64,000 bases of DNA from Manis javanica (GCF_040802235.1 NC_133156.1:110266173-110330172); one strand, 5' to 3'; shown: positions 13,190-24,366, counted from the first letter of the stretch. The notes: generated from the letters alone by a model not told the origin. Numbers and translations are program-made.

Positions 13190-13300
13190 AAACTTTGACC
13201 TGCCTCTTGGCAGTGAACCTTGTGGTTCTGGGAAGGCATTTCACCTTTCTTGTTCTTGATGTTCACTTCTCTAAAATGGGACTGAGGCTGGAGGTGGCCA
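13190..13300 (+). repeat. MIR SINE fragment
   Basis: 'ggaaggcatttcacctttct' followed by 'cttctctaaaatgggactga' matches the MIR core ('cacttaacctctctgagcctcagtttcctcatctgtaaaatggg'). Confidence 0.5.
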
Positions 13301-14100
13301 AAGTTCTCCAGAGCACCAAGGGGAAAGTCAGCGGTCTTGCATCAGCATTCAGCTCTCTCCTCTAAGCCACCAGACAAGCCTGGCCCCTGTTGCTCTGCCC
13401 ACGGGTGCCTTGTGCTGACTCACACGTGGCTGGCAGCACAGTGACCCCATTCCGCTGCGCTCCACATAGTTGGGGATTGGCAGTCAATTAAAAGAGCAAT
13501 TCTGAGACTGGATAAAAAAGGAAGGGCAGAGTTTGATGCCCACTGTGGGCAGGAGGAGCTCTAGGCACTGGAAGAGTACAGGCTTGCTGCTAAAGCAGCT
13601 CCTGCCCCTTGCCGAGTAGGCTCCAGTCAGCTATCCCCCAGCGAACCAGGCTCATCCCGGGTCCCTTTACACACAGCCGGTCCAGCGCCTGGGGCATCTT
13701 GTCATATGGTGGGGTAGAACTTGTGCCCAAAGGAAGTGTTTTTAGTCCCCCTGCCCATCAGCAGGCAAAAGCCATGACTCCCAAATCCAGGATCCTTAAC
13801 TTTTTTTGTCTTTTGTTCATCTGGTGAAACCTGTGGAGCCCTTCTCAGAAGAATATTTTTAAATGCAAAGAATTAAATTATGTACAAAGGATTATAAAGG
13901 ATACCAATTTTATTGAAAATCAGTTATTAAAATAATTTAAATTATGATAAAGTAATATACATGCTTCTTTATTAATATGAAAAATGAGCTTTATGGCAAT
14001 TTCCAAATAATGATGGTATATTGACTTTCTCTGTACTAACTACAATGATATTAAAGTAACTGTGATTTCTACTGATGACAAAATCCCAGGTACTATTGAT
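13301..14100. other. Intergenic DNA, no gene recognised
   Basis: GC-moderate to about 13800, then AT-rich. The 72-codon frame at 13609-13827 has no domain. No repeat is named. Confidence 0.5.
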
Positions 14101-14101
14101 C

Positions 14102-14600
14102 CTACTGTGCTTGCTGTCTCTTGTATTAGTTACACATTGCTGCAGAACACGACTTAGCAACTTAAAAATAACAAACATCATTTCCCTCCATTTCTCAGGG
14201 ATGGAAATCCAGGGGCGGATTCTGAGTGTTTCTGCTCGAAGCCCCACGAGGTTGCAGTTGGGTTGCGGGCTGGACCTGCATCGCCTGAAGGCTGGAGAAT
14301 CCACTTCCAAGCTCACTCACGTGGCTGCTCCTTGCTGGCCCCGGGATGGTCTCCTCAGGTCTTTGTCGCATGTCCTCAAGACAGGCAGCTGGCTGCCCTC
14401 AGAGCCAGTGATGGAGAAAGAGAGCAAGAGCCCGAGGCAGATGCCACGGTCTTTTAGAACCTGATCTCAGAAGTGATGTGCCATCACTTCTCCTGTGACC
14501 TGTTGGCCACCCGGACCCACCCGGGTGCAGGGCGAGAGGGGCCTGCATGGGGCGTGCCATCAGAAGTGGGTCACTGGGGCCGTCTGGGAGGCTGACTAAC
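14102..14600 (-). mobile_element. MLT1-type MaLR LTR (antisense)
   Basis: Reads on the minus strand. The plus strand gives 'ttagttacacattgctgcag', 'aacaaacatcatttccctcc', 'ggctggagaatccacttcca', 'gacaggcagctggctgccct' and 'cttttagaacctgatctcag', the antisense order of an MLT1 LTR. The 129-codon frame at 14075-14464 lies wholly inside it and is a shadow of the repeat. Confidence 0.65.
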
Positions 14601-14799
14601 GCACGGACACTCATAATGGAAGGACATGCTAAATTTCAGTTAAAGCTTAGTAAAAATGGAAATACAAACTTTTCTCATCTAAGTGCCTGGGCCCTGAATT
14701 CTATGCACAGACTCCAGGTTAACAACCCCTGACAGATTGAAAGCATCTTTATTTCTAGAAAATTTTGGAGTTTAAAGTTCTGATCAATAAAGAGCTAAG

Positions 14800-15035
14800 G
14801 CCTTTAGTCCCACTATCTGGAAACACGGAATCTTTGCCAGCAAGCGCATGAGCGATCTTGGAAATAGATCCTTCCTCTTCCTGCCCTGACTGCCAACACC
14901 TTGCTTCCAGCCTTGAGACCCAGAGCCAGAGGACACAACCAGGCTCTGCCTCGATTGCTGAGCCACGGAAAGTAGGAGATAAATGTTTGTTGTTTTACGC
15001 CATTGATGTCTGACGTGATTTGTTGACTAATACAC
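14800..15035 (+). mobile_element. MLT1-type LTR 3' part
   Basis: 'gataaatgtttgttgtttta' then 'tgatttgttgactaataca' is the closing section of an MLT1 LTR in sense orientation, with the LTR poly(A)-signal region just upstream. It stands in inverted orientation to the MLT1 copy at 14102-14600. Confidence 0.6.
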
Positions 15036-15139
15036 TGTCAAAAACTGTACCACATCACTCCCACTTCCTATCTTTCACCCCCACCAGTTTCTTCCCTACC
15101 ACTTTTCACTAGGAAACCTGTGTTATACTTATATATACT

Positions 15140-15275
15140 TACATATATATACTGGTGTCTGTCTCATCCATTAGAAGGTGAGTTTTGAGAGCAGATATTT
15201 TTGGCTAGAATGGTGTCTAGAACAGTGCTTGGTACATATTTGGTGCTCAGTAAATACTTGTTGAATGAATGAAGG
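15140..15275 (+). repeat. L2 LINE 3' end
   Basis: Clear L2 closing sequence: 'ccattagaaggtgagttttg', 'agcagatatttttggctag', 'acagtgcttggtacatattt', 'ggtgctcagtaaatacttg' and 'ttgaatgaatgaa'. Confidence 0.7.
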
Positions 15276-15788
15276 GGAGAGAAAGAGGAAATGGGATGAG
15301 CACACCTGGAGTTAGGGTGGTATCTGAGCAAACAGCCCTGGGTATGTTAACAGACATACACTACTTACGCTGCTCCACCATAGCGGCATGTCTCTTGGTA
15401 GCCCACCCACACCTCCAGCACTGCCTGTGACCTGGGCAAGCAGGGCCCCTGTCTGCACCTCACAGAGCACCTTGTCTTGGTGTGTCTTCCTCAAGTACGT
15501 CTGTCTGCTTCTGGTGCCTGTGGCTGGCTGAGGCCAGTAATGCTTCGGGTGGGTTGCCCCAGGCCCAGACGGGGTCCCACATAGCCCTTGTCTCAGTTCT
15601 CCCCTAACCCCAAAGAAAGCCCCATGAGCAATTTAAAAGTGTCCTGTCTTTCATTCAGAATCAATATTAGAGTGAAGCACTGTCATCAGAATGTGAATGT
15701 CAGGAAAATAATAATAATAAAAAAGTGTGATATGGATTAAAGGAGACCTACTAAACATGAACTTTGTTTGAACCCTGAACTTACTGCG
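15276..15788. other. Intergenic DNA, nothing recognised
   Basis: Average composition. The minus-strand 60-codon frame at 15312-15494 has no recognisable content. Confidence 0.5.
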
Positions 15789-15917
15789 TATTCTCCACAG
15801 CTTTCTTTCTTCCACCTGCCATTCAAAACTCAGGCAGCTGAGGTCTCACCATTAGGGCAGTTCTCAAATATGAGCAGATAGCCAAGGATCACCAGACATT
15901 TGAAGAAAGTGAAAGAT
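15789..15917 (+). repeat. Copy A of a local ~125-bp direct duplication
   Basis: Runs from 'tattctccacagctttc' to 'aaagtgaaagat' and matches 17683-17807 at roughly 93% identity by eye, with a 4-base 'cttt' length difference. Weak similarity may continue upstream in both copies. It could be a fragment of an unnamed interspersed repeat or a true local duplication. Confidence 0.75.
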
Positions 15918-15929
15918 GAAAAAATGATC

Positions 15930-16320
15930 GAGAAGGACATTTCAGGGACAATGGGGGAAGTGTGAGTATGGATTGGATACTAAATAATCTTAAAGGAATT
16001 ACTAACTTCCATAGATCTGGTTAATGACGCTATGGTATGCTGGAGTGCGGCCTTGATCGTAGGAGACAAATGTCAAAGTGTTTAGAGGTGATGTGTCATG
16101 ATATTTATAACTTACTTTTAAGTGGTTCAGCATAAACAATTCTTTAAATTAACTATATATACACACATATGTATGTATGTACACATAAACAAATACAGAA
16201 AACAATATTAACCACTATTAAATATATGTGGTGAGTGTGAGTGCTTATCATACTAGCCTTCTCATTGTTAATGTTTGCTTAAAAATGTTCATAATAAAAA
16301 GGTTTTAAATCTTTAAACAT
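15930..16320 (+). repeat. Ancient interspersed repeat 3' end, family unassigned
   Basis: 'gtgtgagtatggattggata', 'gtttagaggtgatgtgtcat', 'aacttacttttaagtggttc', an AT/GT-rich stretch, then 'cataataaaaaggttt' match the 3' end of a common mammalian repeat with a LINE-like tail that I recognise but cannot name safely. A (TA/CA/TG) microsatellite-like patch lies at 16153-16185. Confidence 0.5.
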
Positions 16321-16334
16321 ATATTCATTTTTAA

Positions 16335-16445
16335 GTAGAAAACTGGGCTTCAGAAATGTGAAAGGAGCTGCTTGCTCATGACAACACAGCTAGTCAGGGG
16401 CAGGTTAAGGACTTAGTGTCCGGACTCCCAGTTTTCTCTATCACA
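16335..16445 (+). repeat. MIR SINE fragment
   Basis: 'gacaacacagctagtcagg' followed by 'cttagtgtccggactccca' matches the 3' half of MIR. Confidence 0.5.
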
Positions 16446-16849
16446 TCTGGAATCTCCTTCCTTACATTCTCCCAGCTCTGAAACAAAAGCTTCATCAAAC
16501 TGATGAGTCAGGAAAGTTTCAAAGGACATGTCTCTCTGTCCCCAATACAATGGGTGTCAGGAATTTTTTATCAATTTCCAACAGACCCACAGCTGATCAT
16601 TCTTCCTGGAGCCTATATACTTGTCATCACGAATGGGTCCTATGTGATTTAAACGACTTAACAACAACAATAAAAGGATGTTTCTTCAATTCCCATTATC
16701 TAAGCCTTTAAAAATAATAGAGATAAACCTTCATGAATGCAGTTTATACTTAAATCTCCTGCCAAAAGTGACTTTTGCCTCTGCTACCATTAACCTCTTT
16801 TTTTTTCCTGATATATATTTTTACCCCCATAGTCAACTGAGCCCTGATA

Positions 16850-16985
16850 TAGCATAAGCTCTGGTTCTAAACAGCGTGCATTCAAAATTCAGCTCTAACA
16901 CTTGCTAGTTGTGTAAACTTGAACATGAAATCTAACTCCTCAGTGCCTCAGCTTCATCATTTGTAAAATGGACACAATGATAGTA
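16850..16985 (+). repeat. MIR SINE fragment
   Basis: 'acttgctagttgtgtaaact' then 'cagcttcatcatttgtaaaa' is the MIR 5'-to-core sequence in sense orientation. Confidence 0.6.
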
Positions 16986-17210
16986 TGGCAGGCAGAATTA
17001 TGGCCCCCGAAGACATTCACACCATGCTGCCTTACCTGGAAAATGGACTTCGTGTGGTTAAAGTTACAGATCTTTTGGTAGAAGATCACCCTAGATTACC
17101 TGGGTGGGCCTTATCTCGTCACTTGAGTGCCTAAAATCAAAGAATCTTTCCCAAGGGTGGTCAAAGAGAAAGATGCCACAACAGAAGAAAGACTTGCTGG
17201 GTAACTAAAT
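16986..17210 (+). mobile_element. MLT1-type LTR 5' fragment
   Basis: 'ggcaggcagaattatggccc', 'tggaaaatggacttcgtgtg', 'gatcaccctagattacctgg' and 'gtgggcc' follow the order of the MLT1 LTR 5' half. The 3' half is absent or unrecognisable. Confidence 0.55.
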
Positions 17211-17319
17211 ATCCCTGAAAATTGGCTTCCTCTGATTAGGAGAGATTTGTGACTAGATATCAACAAAAAGTGCTGAAGAACTTCATAAACCTCAGAACTT
17301 TCTAGTGACCACATTTTTA

Positions 17320-17560
17320 AAAAGTTAAAACAATAAACATAATTTTCATGATATATTATATTTCATCTAATGTATTTAAAACACTTGATCAGTATAAAAA
17401 TTATAAAAGAGATATTTTACTTTTTTTGTAGTAAAGTCTTTGAAATTGATAACTATTTTACACTTATAGCTCATTTCAATTTAGACTACCCACATTTCAT
17501 GTGCTCAGTAGCCACATGTGACTAGTGGCTACTGTATTAAACAATAGAGCTTAAAGAGGA
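17320..17560 (+). repeat. Medium-reiteration interspersed repeat, family unassigned
   Basis: 'gtaaagtctttgaaattgat', 'agctcatttcaatttagact' and 'gccacatgtgactagtggct' match a common mammalian medium-reiteration repeat known to me by sequence. The family (possibly a hAT-type MER) is not certain. Confidence 0.45.
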
Positions 17561-17682
17561 TGAAACAAAGGGCCTCTGGACTGAGGCTCAGCAGACATAG
17601 TTGAAACAAAGGAACTATACTGAAAAATGGGGGTTAAGTAGAAGCTTAAATCCTAAATGTTGAAACTTGTTTCCTTATTTCA

Positions 17683-17807
17683 TATTCTCCACAGCTTTCT
17701 TCCACTTGCCATTCAAAACTCAGGCAGCTGAGGTCTCATCATTAGGGCAGTTCTTAAATATTAGCAGATAGCCAAGGATCACCAGACATTTAAAGAAAGT
17801 GAAAGAT
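17683..17807 (+). repeat. Copy B of a local ~125-bp direct duplication
   Basis: Same orientation as copy A at 15789-15917 and about 1.9 kb from it. Sequence outside the block differs: copy A runs into an ancient repeat 3' end, copy B into DNA carrying a minus-strand LTR. Confidence 0.75.
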
Positions 17808-17901
17808 AGAGAACAAACAATATTGGGAGTGATTCTCTATAACTCCCTCACATTTCTGCATGTTTTTCAAGCAGAAGCACAGTGGTTTTGTTCCAGGCTA
17901 T

Positions 17902-18509
17902 TGTTGGGTCCGTGCAATCGACCTCCAAATAACCAGGAGACATGTGGATGCAAAAGCAAGAGCGTTTATTGGGTAGTCAGCATGCTGGGGTCTCACACTC
18001 GCAGGTGGAGACCCAAAGTACAAATTCATTTTTCTTTTATATACAGGAATGGGGTCGTGTGCAGAGTGGGCCATGTGCAGAGCGGGCCCTGCACAGACTG
18101 GGCCTAGATATGACCTGACCTTCACTGCAATTGGTCTCAACTTGTTCACCAACCATGTGGACTGGTTCCTTCTAGGTGGAGTGACACTCCTGACCACCAG
18201 GTGGGTGAGCGGTTCACCTTCCACTGGCCGGGAGCATCTGTCCAGCCCTGTCTTTTACAAAATGAAGTCACTTATAAAATGGAGTAGCTTATGTCAAGAC
18301 TCTTTAGTCAGGACTCTTCAGCTATCTTTTCAAAGATGTTTGTATAGCAAATAGTCTTGAACGATAGAGATAGTGTCTCCCTCTGAGACAAAAGGCAGGT
18401 TTGTTTGCTGTCCAGTTTACTATCTTACTCTGGAGCAAAAGTCAGAAAGACTTATTCTGCATTATAAAAAATTAGGGTTCCCTAAAGTTGGGGTTCCTCT
18501 CCAATAACA
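17902..18509 (-). mobile_element. Retroviral LTR-like sequence, antisense
   Basis: On the minus strand it runs from TG at 18509 to CA at 17902, giving canonical TG...CA ends. An AATAAA signal (plus-strand tttatt, 17965-17970) lies about 65 bases before the CA end, where R/U5 of an LTR should be. No coding region is attached. I cannot see a clean target duplication, so the boundaries are provisional. A separate plus-strand AATAAA at 18620-18625 in the right flank may belong to another LTR fragment. Confidence 0.55.
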
Positions 18510-18734
18510 TGACCTACTATGTGTGCAGACATCACCCAGCTTTCTTTGTGTTGCCCTGTTGGACATTATGATCATGAAACTGATGCAAATGTTGATACTC
18601 TGGATGTAGCTATTTCTGTAATAAAGTCCTCTGTCTCTGACCCAGGAATCTCATGTCTTCTGCCTGCATCTTTGCAGCTGTGACAGGCTAATTTGTTCAC
18701 TTGCAAGGGGAACAAAATCTTACACTCTTACACT

Positions 18735-18870
18735 CTACATAGTTCTTGAAAAAAAAGAAAAAGGAAAAGACAAAGGCAACGTGGGAAAAATGATAGCTAT
18801 GAAGAAATATGAAGATTATTTTTTTAAATTGACTTTAATATCTTCTGAGAGATTTAAAAAGATTATTATA
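18735..18870 (+). mobile_element. Left part of an old HAL1/L1-like element split by the L1
   Basis: A-rich sequence that continues, after removal of the L1 at 18871-25088 and one copy of the 15-bp duplication, into the old L1/HAL1-like sequence at 25104. Before that insertion the two parts were adjacent. Confidence 0.45.
18856..18870. repeat. Target-site duplication, left copy
   Basis: 'aaaaagattattata', repeated exactly at 25089-25103. The left border 'gattt/aaaaag' is, on the other strand, a TTTT/AA-type nick site, the known L1 endonuclease preference. Confidence 0.88.
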
Positions 18871-18872
18871 GG

Positions 18873-21800
18873 AAAAACATATTTCAGGCAAACAACAGTG
18901 AGAAGAAAGCAGGGGTTGCAGTACTAATATCAGACAAAATATACTTCAAAACAAAGAAACTAACAAGAGATAAAGAAGGACACTACATAATGATAAAGGG
19001 CTCCATCCAACAAGAGGATATAACCACTCTAAATATATATGCACCCAACACAGGAGCACCAGCATATGTGAAACAAATACTAACAGAACTAAAGGGGGAA
19101 ATAGACTGCAATGCATTCATTTTAGGAGACTTCAACACACCACTCACCCCAAAGGATAGATCCACCGGGAAGAAAATAAGTAAGGACACAGAAGCACTGA
19201 ACAACACAGTAGAGCAGATGGACCTAATAGACATCTATAGAACTTTACATCCAAAAGCAACAGGATATACATTCCTCTCAAGTGCACATGAAACATTCTC
19301 GAGAATAGACCACATACTAGCCCACAAAAAGAGCCTCAGCAAAATCCAAAATATTGAAATTCTACCAACCAATTTTTCAGACCACAAAGGTATAAAAGTA
19401 GAAATAAACTCTACAAAGAAAACAAAAAGGCTCACAAACACATGGAGGCTTAACAACATGCTCCTAAATAATCAGTGGATCAATGAACAAATTAAAACAG
19501 AGATCAAGGAATATATAGAAACAAATGACAACAACAACACAAAGCCCCAACTTCTGTGGGATGCAGCAAAAGCAGTCCTAAGAGGAAAGTATATAGCGAT
19601 CCAGGCACACTTGAAGAAGGAAGAACAATCCCAAATGAATAGTCTAACATCACAATTATCGAAACTGGAAAAAGAAGAACAAATAAGGTCTAAAGTCAGC
19701 AGAAGGAGGGACATAATAAAGATCAGAGAAGAAATACACAAAATTGAAAAGAATAAAACAATAGAAAAAATCAATGAAACCAAGAGCTGGTTCTTTGAGA
19801 AAATAAACAAAATAGATAAGCCTCTAGCCAAATTTATTAAGAGAAAAACAGAATCAATACAAATAAACAGAATCAGAAATGAGAATGGAAAAATCATGAC
19901 AAACTCCACAGAAATACAAAGAATTATTAAAGACTACTATGAAAACCTATATGCCAACAAGCTGGAAAACCTAGAAGAAATGAACAACTTCCTAGAAAAA
20001 TACAACCTTCCAAGACCGACCAAGGAAGAAACACAAAAGTTAAACAAACCAATTACAAGAAACTGAAACGGTTATCAAAAAACTACCCAAGAACAAAGCA
20101 CCCGGGCCAGACAGATTTACCTCGGAATTTTATCAGACACACAGAGAAGACATAATACCCATTCTCCTTAAAATTTTCCAAAAAATAGAAGAGGAGGGAA
20201 TACTCCCAAACTCATTCTATGAAGCCAACATCATCCTAATACCAAAAACAGGCAAAGATACCACCAAAAAAGAAAATTACAGACCAATATCTCAGATAAA
20301 TACAGATGCAAAAATAATGAATAAAATACTAGCAAACCGAATTCAAAAGTATATCAAAAGGATCATACACCATGACCAAGTGGGATTCACCCCAGGGATG
20401 CAAGGATGGTACAACATTCGAAAATCCATCAACATCATCCACCACATCAACAAAAAGAAAGACAAAAACCACATGATCATCTCCATAGATGCTGAAAAAG
20501 CATTTGACAAAATACAACATCCATTCATGATAAAAACTCTCAGCAAAATGGGAATAGAGGGCAAGCGACCTCAACATAACAAAGGCCATATATGATAAAC
20601 CCACAGCCAACATTATACTGAACAGCAAGAAGCTGAAAGCATTTCCTCTGAGATCGGGAACTAGACAGGGATGCCCACTCTCCCCATTGTTATTTAACAT
20701 AGTACTGGAGGTCCTAGCCACGGCAATCAGACAAAACAAAGAAATACAAGGAATCCAGATTGGTAAAGAAGAAGTTAAACTGTCACTATTTGCAGATGAC
20801 ATGATATTGTACATAAAAAAAACCCTAAAGACTCCACCCCAAAACTACTACAACTGATATTAGAATACAGCAAAGTTTCAAGATACAAAATTAACACACA
20901 GAAATCTGTAGCTTTCCTATACACTAACAATGAACCAATAGAAAGAGAAATCAGGAAAACAATTCCATTCACAATTGCATCAAAAAGAATAAAATACCTA
21001 GGAATAAATCTAACCAAAGAAGTGAATGACCTATACTCGGAAAACTACAAGTCACTCTTAAGAGAAATTAAAGGGGACACTAACAAATGGCAACTCATCC
21101 CATGCTCGTGGCTAGGAAGAATCAATATCGTCAAAATGGCCATCCTGCCCAAAGCAATATACAGATTTGATGCAATCCCTATCAAATTACCAGCAACATT
21201 CTTCAATGAACTGGAACAAATAATTCAAATTTCATATGGAAACACCAAAGACCCGGAATAGTCAAAGCAATCCTGAGAAAGAAGAACAAAGTATGGGGGG
21301 ATCTCACTCCCCAACTTCAAGCTCTACTACAAAGCCATAGTAATCAAGACAATTTGGTACTGGCACAAGAACAGAGCCACAGACCAGTGGAACAGATTAG
21401 AGACTCCAGAAATTAACCCAAACATATATGGTCAATTAATATTTGATAAAGGAGCCATGGACATACAATGGCGAAATGACAGTCTCTTCAACAGATGGTG
21501 CTGGCAAAACTGGAGGGCTACATGTAGGAGAATGAAACTGGACCATTGTCTAACCCCATACACAAAAGTAAATTCAAAATGGATCAAAGACCTGAATGTA
21601 ACTCATGAAACCATAAAACTCTAAGAAAAAAACATAGGCAAAAACCTTTTAGACATAAACATGAGTGACCTCTTCTTGAACATATCTCCCTGGGCAAGGA
21701 AAACAACAGCAAAAATGAACAAGTGGGACTATATTAAGCTGAAAAGCTTCTGTACAGCAAAAGACACCATCAATAGAACAAAAAGGAACCCTACAGTATG

Positions 21801-22512
21801 CGAGAATATATTTGTAAATGACAGATCTGATAAAGGCTTGATGTCCAAAATATATAAAGAGCACACACACCTCAACAACCAAAAATCAAATAACCCAATT
21901 AAAAAATGGGCAGAGGAACTGAACAGACAGTTCTCCAAAAAAGAAATACAGATGGCCAACAGACACATGAAAAGATGCTCCACATCACTAATTATCAGAG
22001 AAATGCAAATTAAAAGTACAATGAGGTATCACCTCACACCAGTAAGGATGGCTGCCATCCAGAAGACAAACAACAACAAATGTTGGCGAGGCTGTGGAGA
22101 AAGGGGCACCCTCCTCCACTGCTGATGGGAATGTAAATTAGTTCAACCATTGTGGAAAGCAGTATGGAGGTTCATCAAAATGCTCAAAACAGACTTACCA
22201 TTTGACCCAGGAATTCCACTCCTAGGAATTTACCCTAAGAACGCAGCAATCAAGTTTGAGAAAGACAGATGCACTCCTATGTTTATCGCAGCACTATTTA
22301 CAATAGCCAAGAATTGGAAGCAACCTAAATGTCCATCGGTAGATGAATGGATAAAGAAGATGTGGTACATATACACAATGGAATACTACTCAGCCATAAG
22401 AAGAGGGCAAATCCTACCATTTGCAGCAAGATGGATGGAGCTGGAGGGTATTATGCTCAGTGAAATAAGCCAAGCGGAGAAAGAGAAATACCAAATGATT
22501 TCACTCATCTGA
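18873..22512 (+). pseudogene. L1 ORF2 (endonuclease/reverse transcriptase), 5'-truncated and broken
   Basis: Encoded the L1 endonuclease and reverse transcriptase that nicks target DNA and copies L1 RNA. The frame is open from the truncation to 20066 and retains the catalytic 'ILGDFNTPL' block and 'SDHKGI' of the endonuclease. A small deletion at about 20055-20065 ends this frame. Later damage includes an insertion at about 20574, two extra A near 20818 just after the RT catalytic motif 'FADDMILY', TAG at about 21259, TAA at 21622-21624, and TGA at 22123-22125 replacing a tryptophan in the Cys-rich C-terminal segment. The last frame ends at 22512. Incapable of activity. Confidence 0.9.
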
Positions 22513-22868
22513 GGAGTATAAGAACAAAGGAAAAACTGAAGGAACAAAACAGCAGCAGAATTACAGAACCCAAAAATGGACTAACAGGTACCAAAGGGAA
22601 AGGGACTGGGGAGGATGGGTGGGTAGGGAGGGATAAGGGGGGGGAAGAAGAAGAGGGGTATTAAGATTAGCATCCATGGGGGGGTGGGAGAAAGGGGAGG
22701 GCTGTACAACACAGAGAAGAGAAGTAGTGATTCTACAACATTTTGCTATGCTGATGGACAGTGACTGTAAAGGGGTTTACAGGGGGACCTGGTATAGGGG
22801 AGAGCCTAGTAAACATAATATTCTTCATGTAAGTGTAGATTAAAGATATCAAAAAAAAAAGAAAGAAA
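22513..22868 (+). other. L1 3' UTR with G-rich tracts and A-rich end
   Basis: G-rich polypurine 3' UTR typical of mammalian L1, followed by 'ctagtaaacataatattc', 'gtgtagattaaagatatc' and an A-rich stretch at about 22851-22872. That A-rich stretch is where an ordinary copy would end; here sequence continues. Confidence 0.8.
22617..22644 (+). other. Potential G-quadruplex in L1 3' UTR
   Basis: Five G-runs of three or more separated by 1-4 bases. A second G-rich block lies at 22678-22701. G4-forming 3' UTRs are a known property of mammalian L1. Confidence 0.65.
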
Positions 22869-24366
22869 GAGAAGGGGGATTACTCCCTGATAGGATAAAA
22901 CTAACTGTAAATCAATGATTAATGCATGCTTTAAATATCCTTAATTTTGACCACCTAAAGGGTGTCAGATGATCGGCTATGGAGGTCACCTTTCTGATAA
23001 TATTACTTTCTCTTAAAACAAAACAAAACAAAACAAAAAAACAGTTCCTGTGTGGTGACCTCCAATGAGTTCTACACAATGGTATAAAGGGCATATCAAA
23101 GTGTGGGCAAAGGGTCTGTTTGTGTTTATACAGAGATCAAAGCCTAATTTGGCTACCCAGAAAATGAACTAAGATACTATATGAAGAAGAACTTTCAACA
23201 TCAGCACTCTCTGGAAGACTCATACCAGAAGATGATCATCAAAAAACCTCAACAAAGATCCAGGCGATGCTGCAGTTGTAGCTGCATTTATCCCACCGGT
23301 TCCTGGACTTGCCATTGGAATGAAGAAGGAGATATCTAAGCTGGCCTGTGCATACAGTAAAACAACAAATGTGACTGGATCTATACTGTTGGAACTCAAA
23401 CAAGAATTAGGAGAAGTGCAAGTTGTAGCGCTCCAAAATCTTACGACTACAGACTATCCACGGTTAAGGGAACATATGGGATGTGAACAGTTCCCAGGAA
23501 TGGGTTGTTGTAATTTGTCTGATTTCTCTCAGACTGTTCAAGTACAGTTGGACAATATCCATTATATCATAGACAAATTTTCATAAATGCCTAGGGTGCC
23601 TAACTGGTTTTCTTGGCTTCACTGGAGATGGCTGGTAATTATAGGTATGCTTTGGTTATGTAACTGTATTCCTATTATGTTAATGTGTGTGTGCAATTTA
23701 ATTAGTGGTTTAAGACCTATACATGCTTAAGTTACTCTACAAGAAGATATGTCAAAGAAATAATCAATCTTCCCATGTTTTCTTCCATCTGCTACCTCTA
23801 TAGCTTTTCTTCTTCCTTCCTAATTACAACCCTTAAATAGAATTCGTGCCTCATATCGAATTCACCGAGTATCATAACTCCTCCAAGTGGTAAAGATACC
23901 TCAAGACAAATGCTGGGCATAGAAGCCACAGGGCATAAATCTGCAAAGAAGTAAAAAGCTAACTTTTTCAAACAATATGGCTTCTCTCTCACTTACCAAC
24001 TTTACATTTCCCTGTATGGCCCCGGAAGATGACTGGTTAGCCAGAGACGGGTAAGATTCCTCATGGGAGTAACAACCTAAGCAGGCACAGTCGCAGGGGG
24101 GGCCATCAGGTGAGAAATTGGGGATCAACAGAGGTGAGGCTTAGAACCTCACCCCCCCTGTTTTGAGAGAAATCTGCATCCGTGGATGTTTTATTGCCCT
24201 TGTCTAGCTTGGATTAACACATAGTCTACAGGCACACACCTGATCATCTACATTTGCTCTCTTACAACAAGAAACTATGTTTTCTACCTTTACCTTGCAT
24301 TTACCTACCACTTGAGCATTTTATTAAAAATAATAATAATAATAATAATAATAATAAAGGGAGAAA
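22869..24366 (+). mobile_element. Retrovirus-derived tail segment (env 3' part to polypurine tract)
   Basis: Begins right after the L1 A-rich end and is shared with 53210-54683 in the other large L1. It contains an (AAAAC)n patch at about 23015-23040, the env transmembrane remnant (23266-23730), non-coding sequence, an (AAT)n run at about 24327-24358 and a purine tract 'aaagggagaaa' immediately before an LTR-like start. The order env end, polypurine tract, LTR is that of the 3' end of a provirus. Confidence 0.75.
23266..23730 (+). pseudogene. Endogenous retroviral env, transmembrane subunit remnant
   Basis: Only the transmembrane half is present; surface subunit and other retroviral genes are absent. 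In order: a hydrophobic, proline/glycine-containing stretch upstream of the ATG at 23320 that resembles a fusion peptide (23266-23319), a heptad-like helical region, an 'LQN' motif where the immunosuppressive-type segment sits, a Cys-x7-Cys-Cys motif ('GCEQFPGMGCC'), a second helical region, then TAA at 23584-23586. The frame is open again beyond the stop through a Trp-rich membrane-proximal and membrane-spanning section to TAA at 23728-23730. The Cys pattern is of the gammaretrovirus-like type. It is non-functional: no signal peptide, no surface subunit and an internal stop. Confidence 0.7.

Noticed and set aside
14075..14464. 129-codon plus-strand frame
   Set aside because: Lies within an antisense MLT1-type LTR; no domain.
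17902..18509. Complete LTR with target duplication
   Set aside because: TG...CA ends and a signal are visible, but the flanking 4-6 bases do not match, so a clean integration cannot be claimed.
19235..19909. Long minus-strand frames opposite L1 ORF2 (also 20329-20814, 49577-50251, 50919-51359, 52069-52323)
   Set aside because: They recur wherever the plus-strand L1 ORF2 is present and are its antisense shadows.
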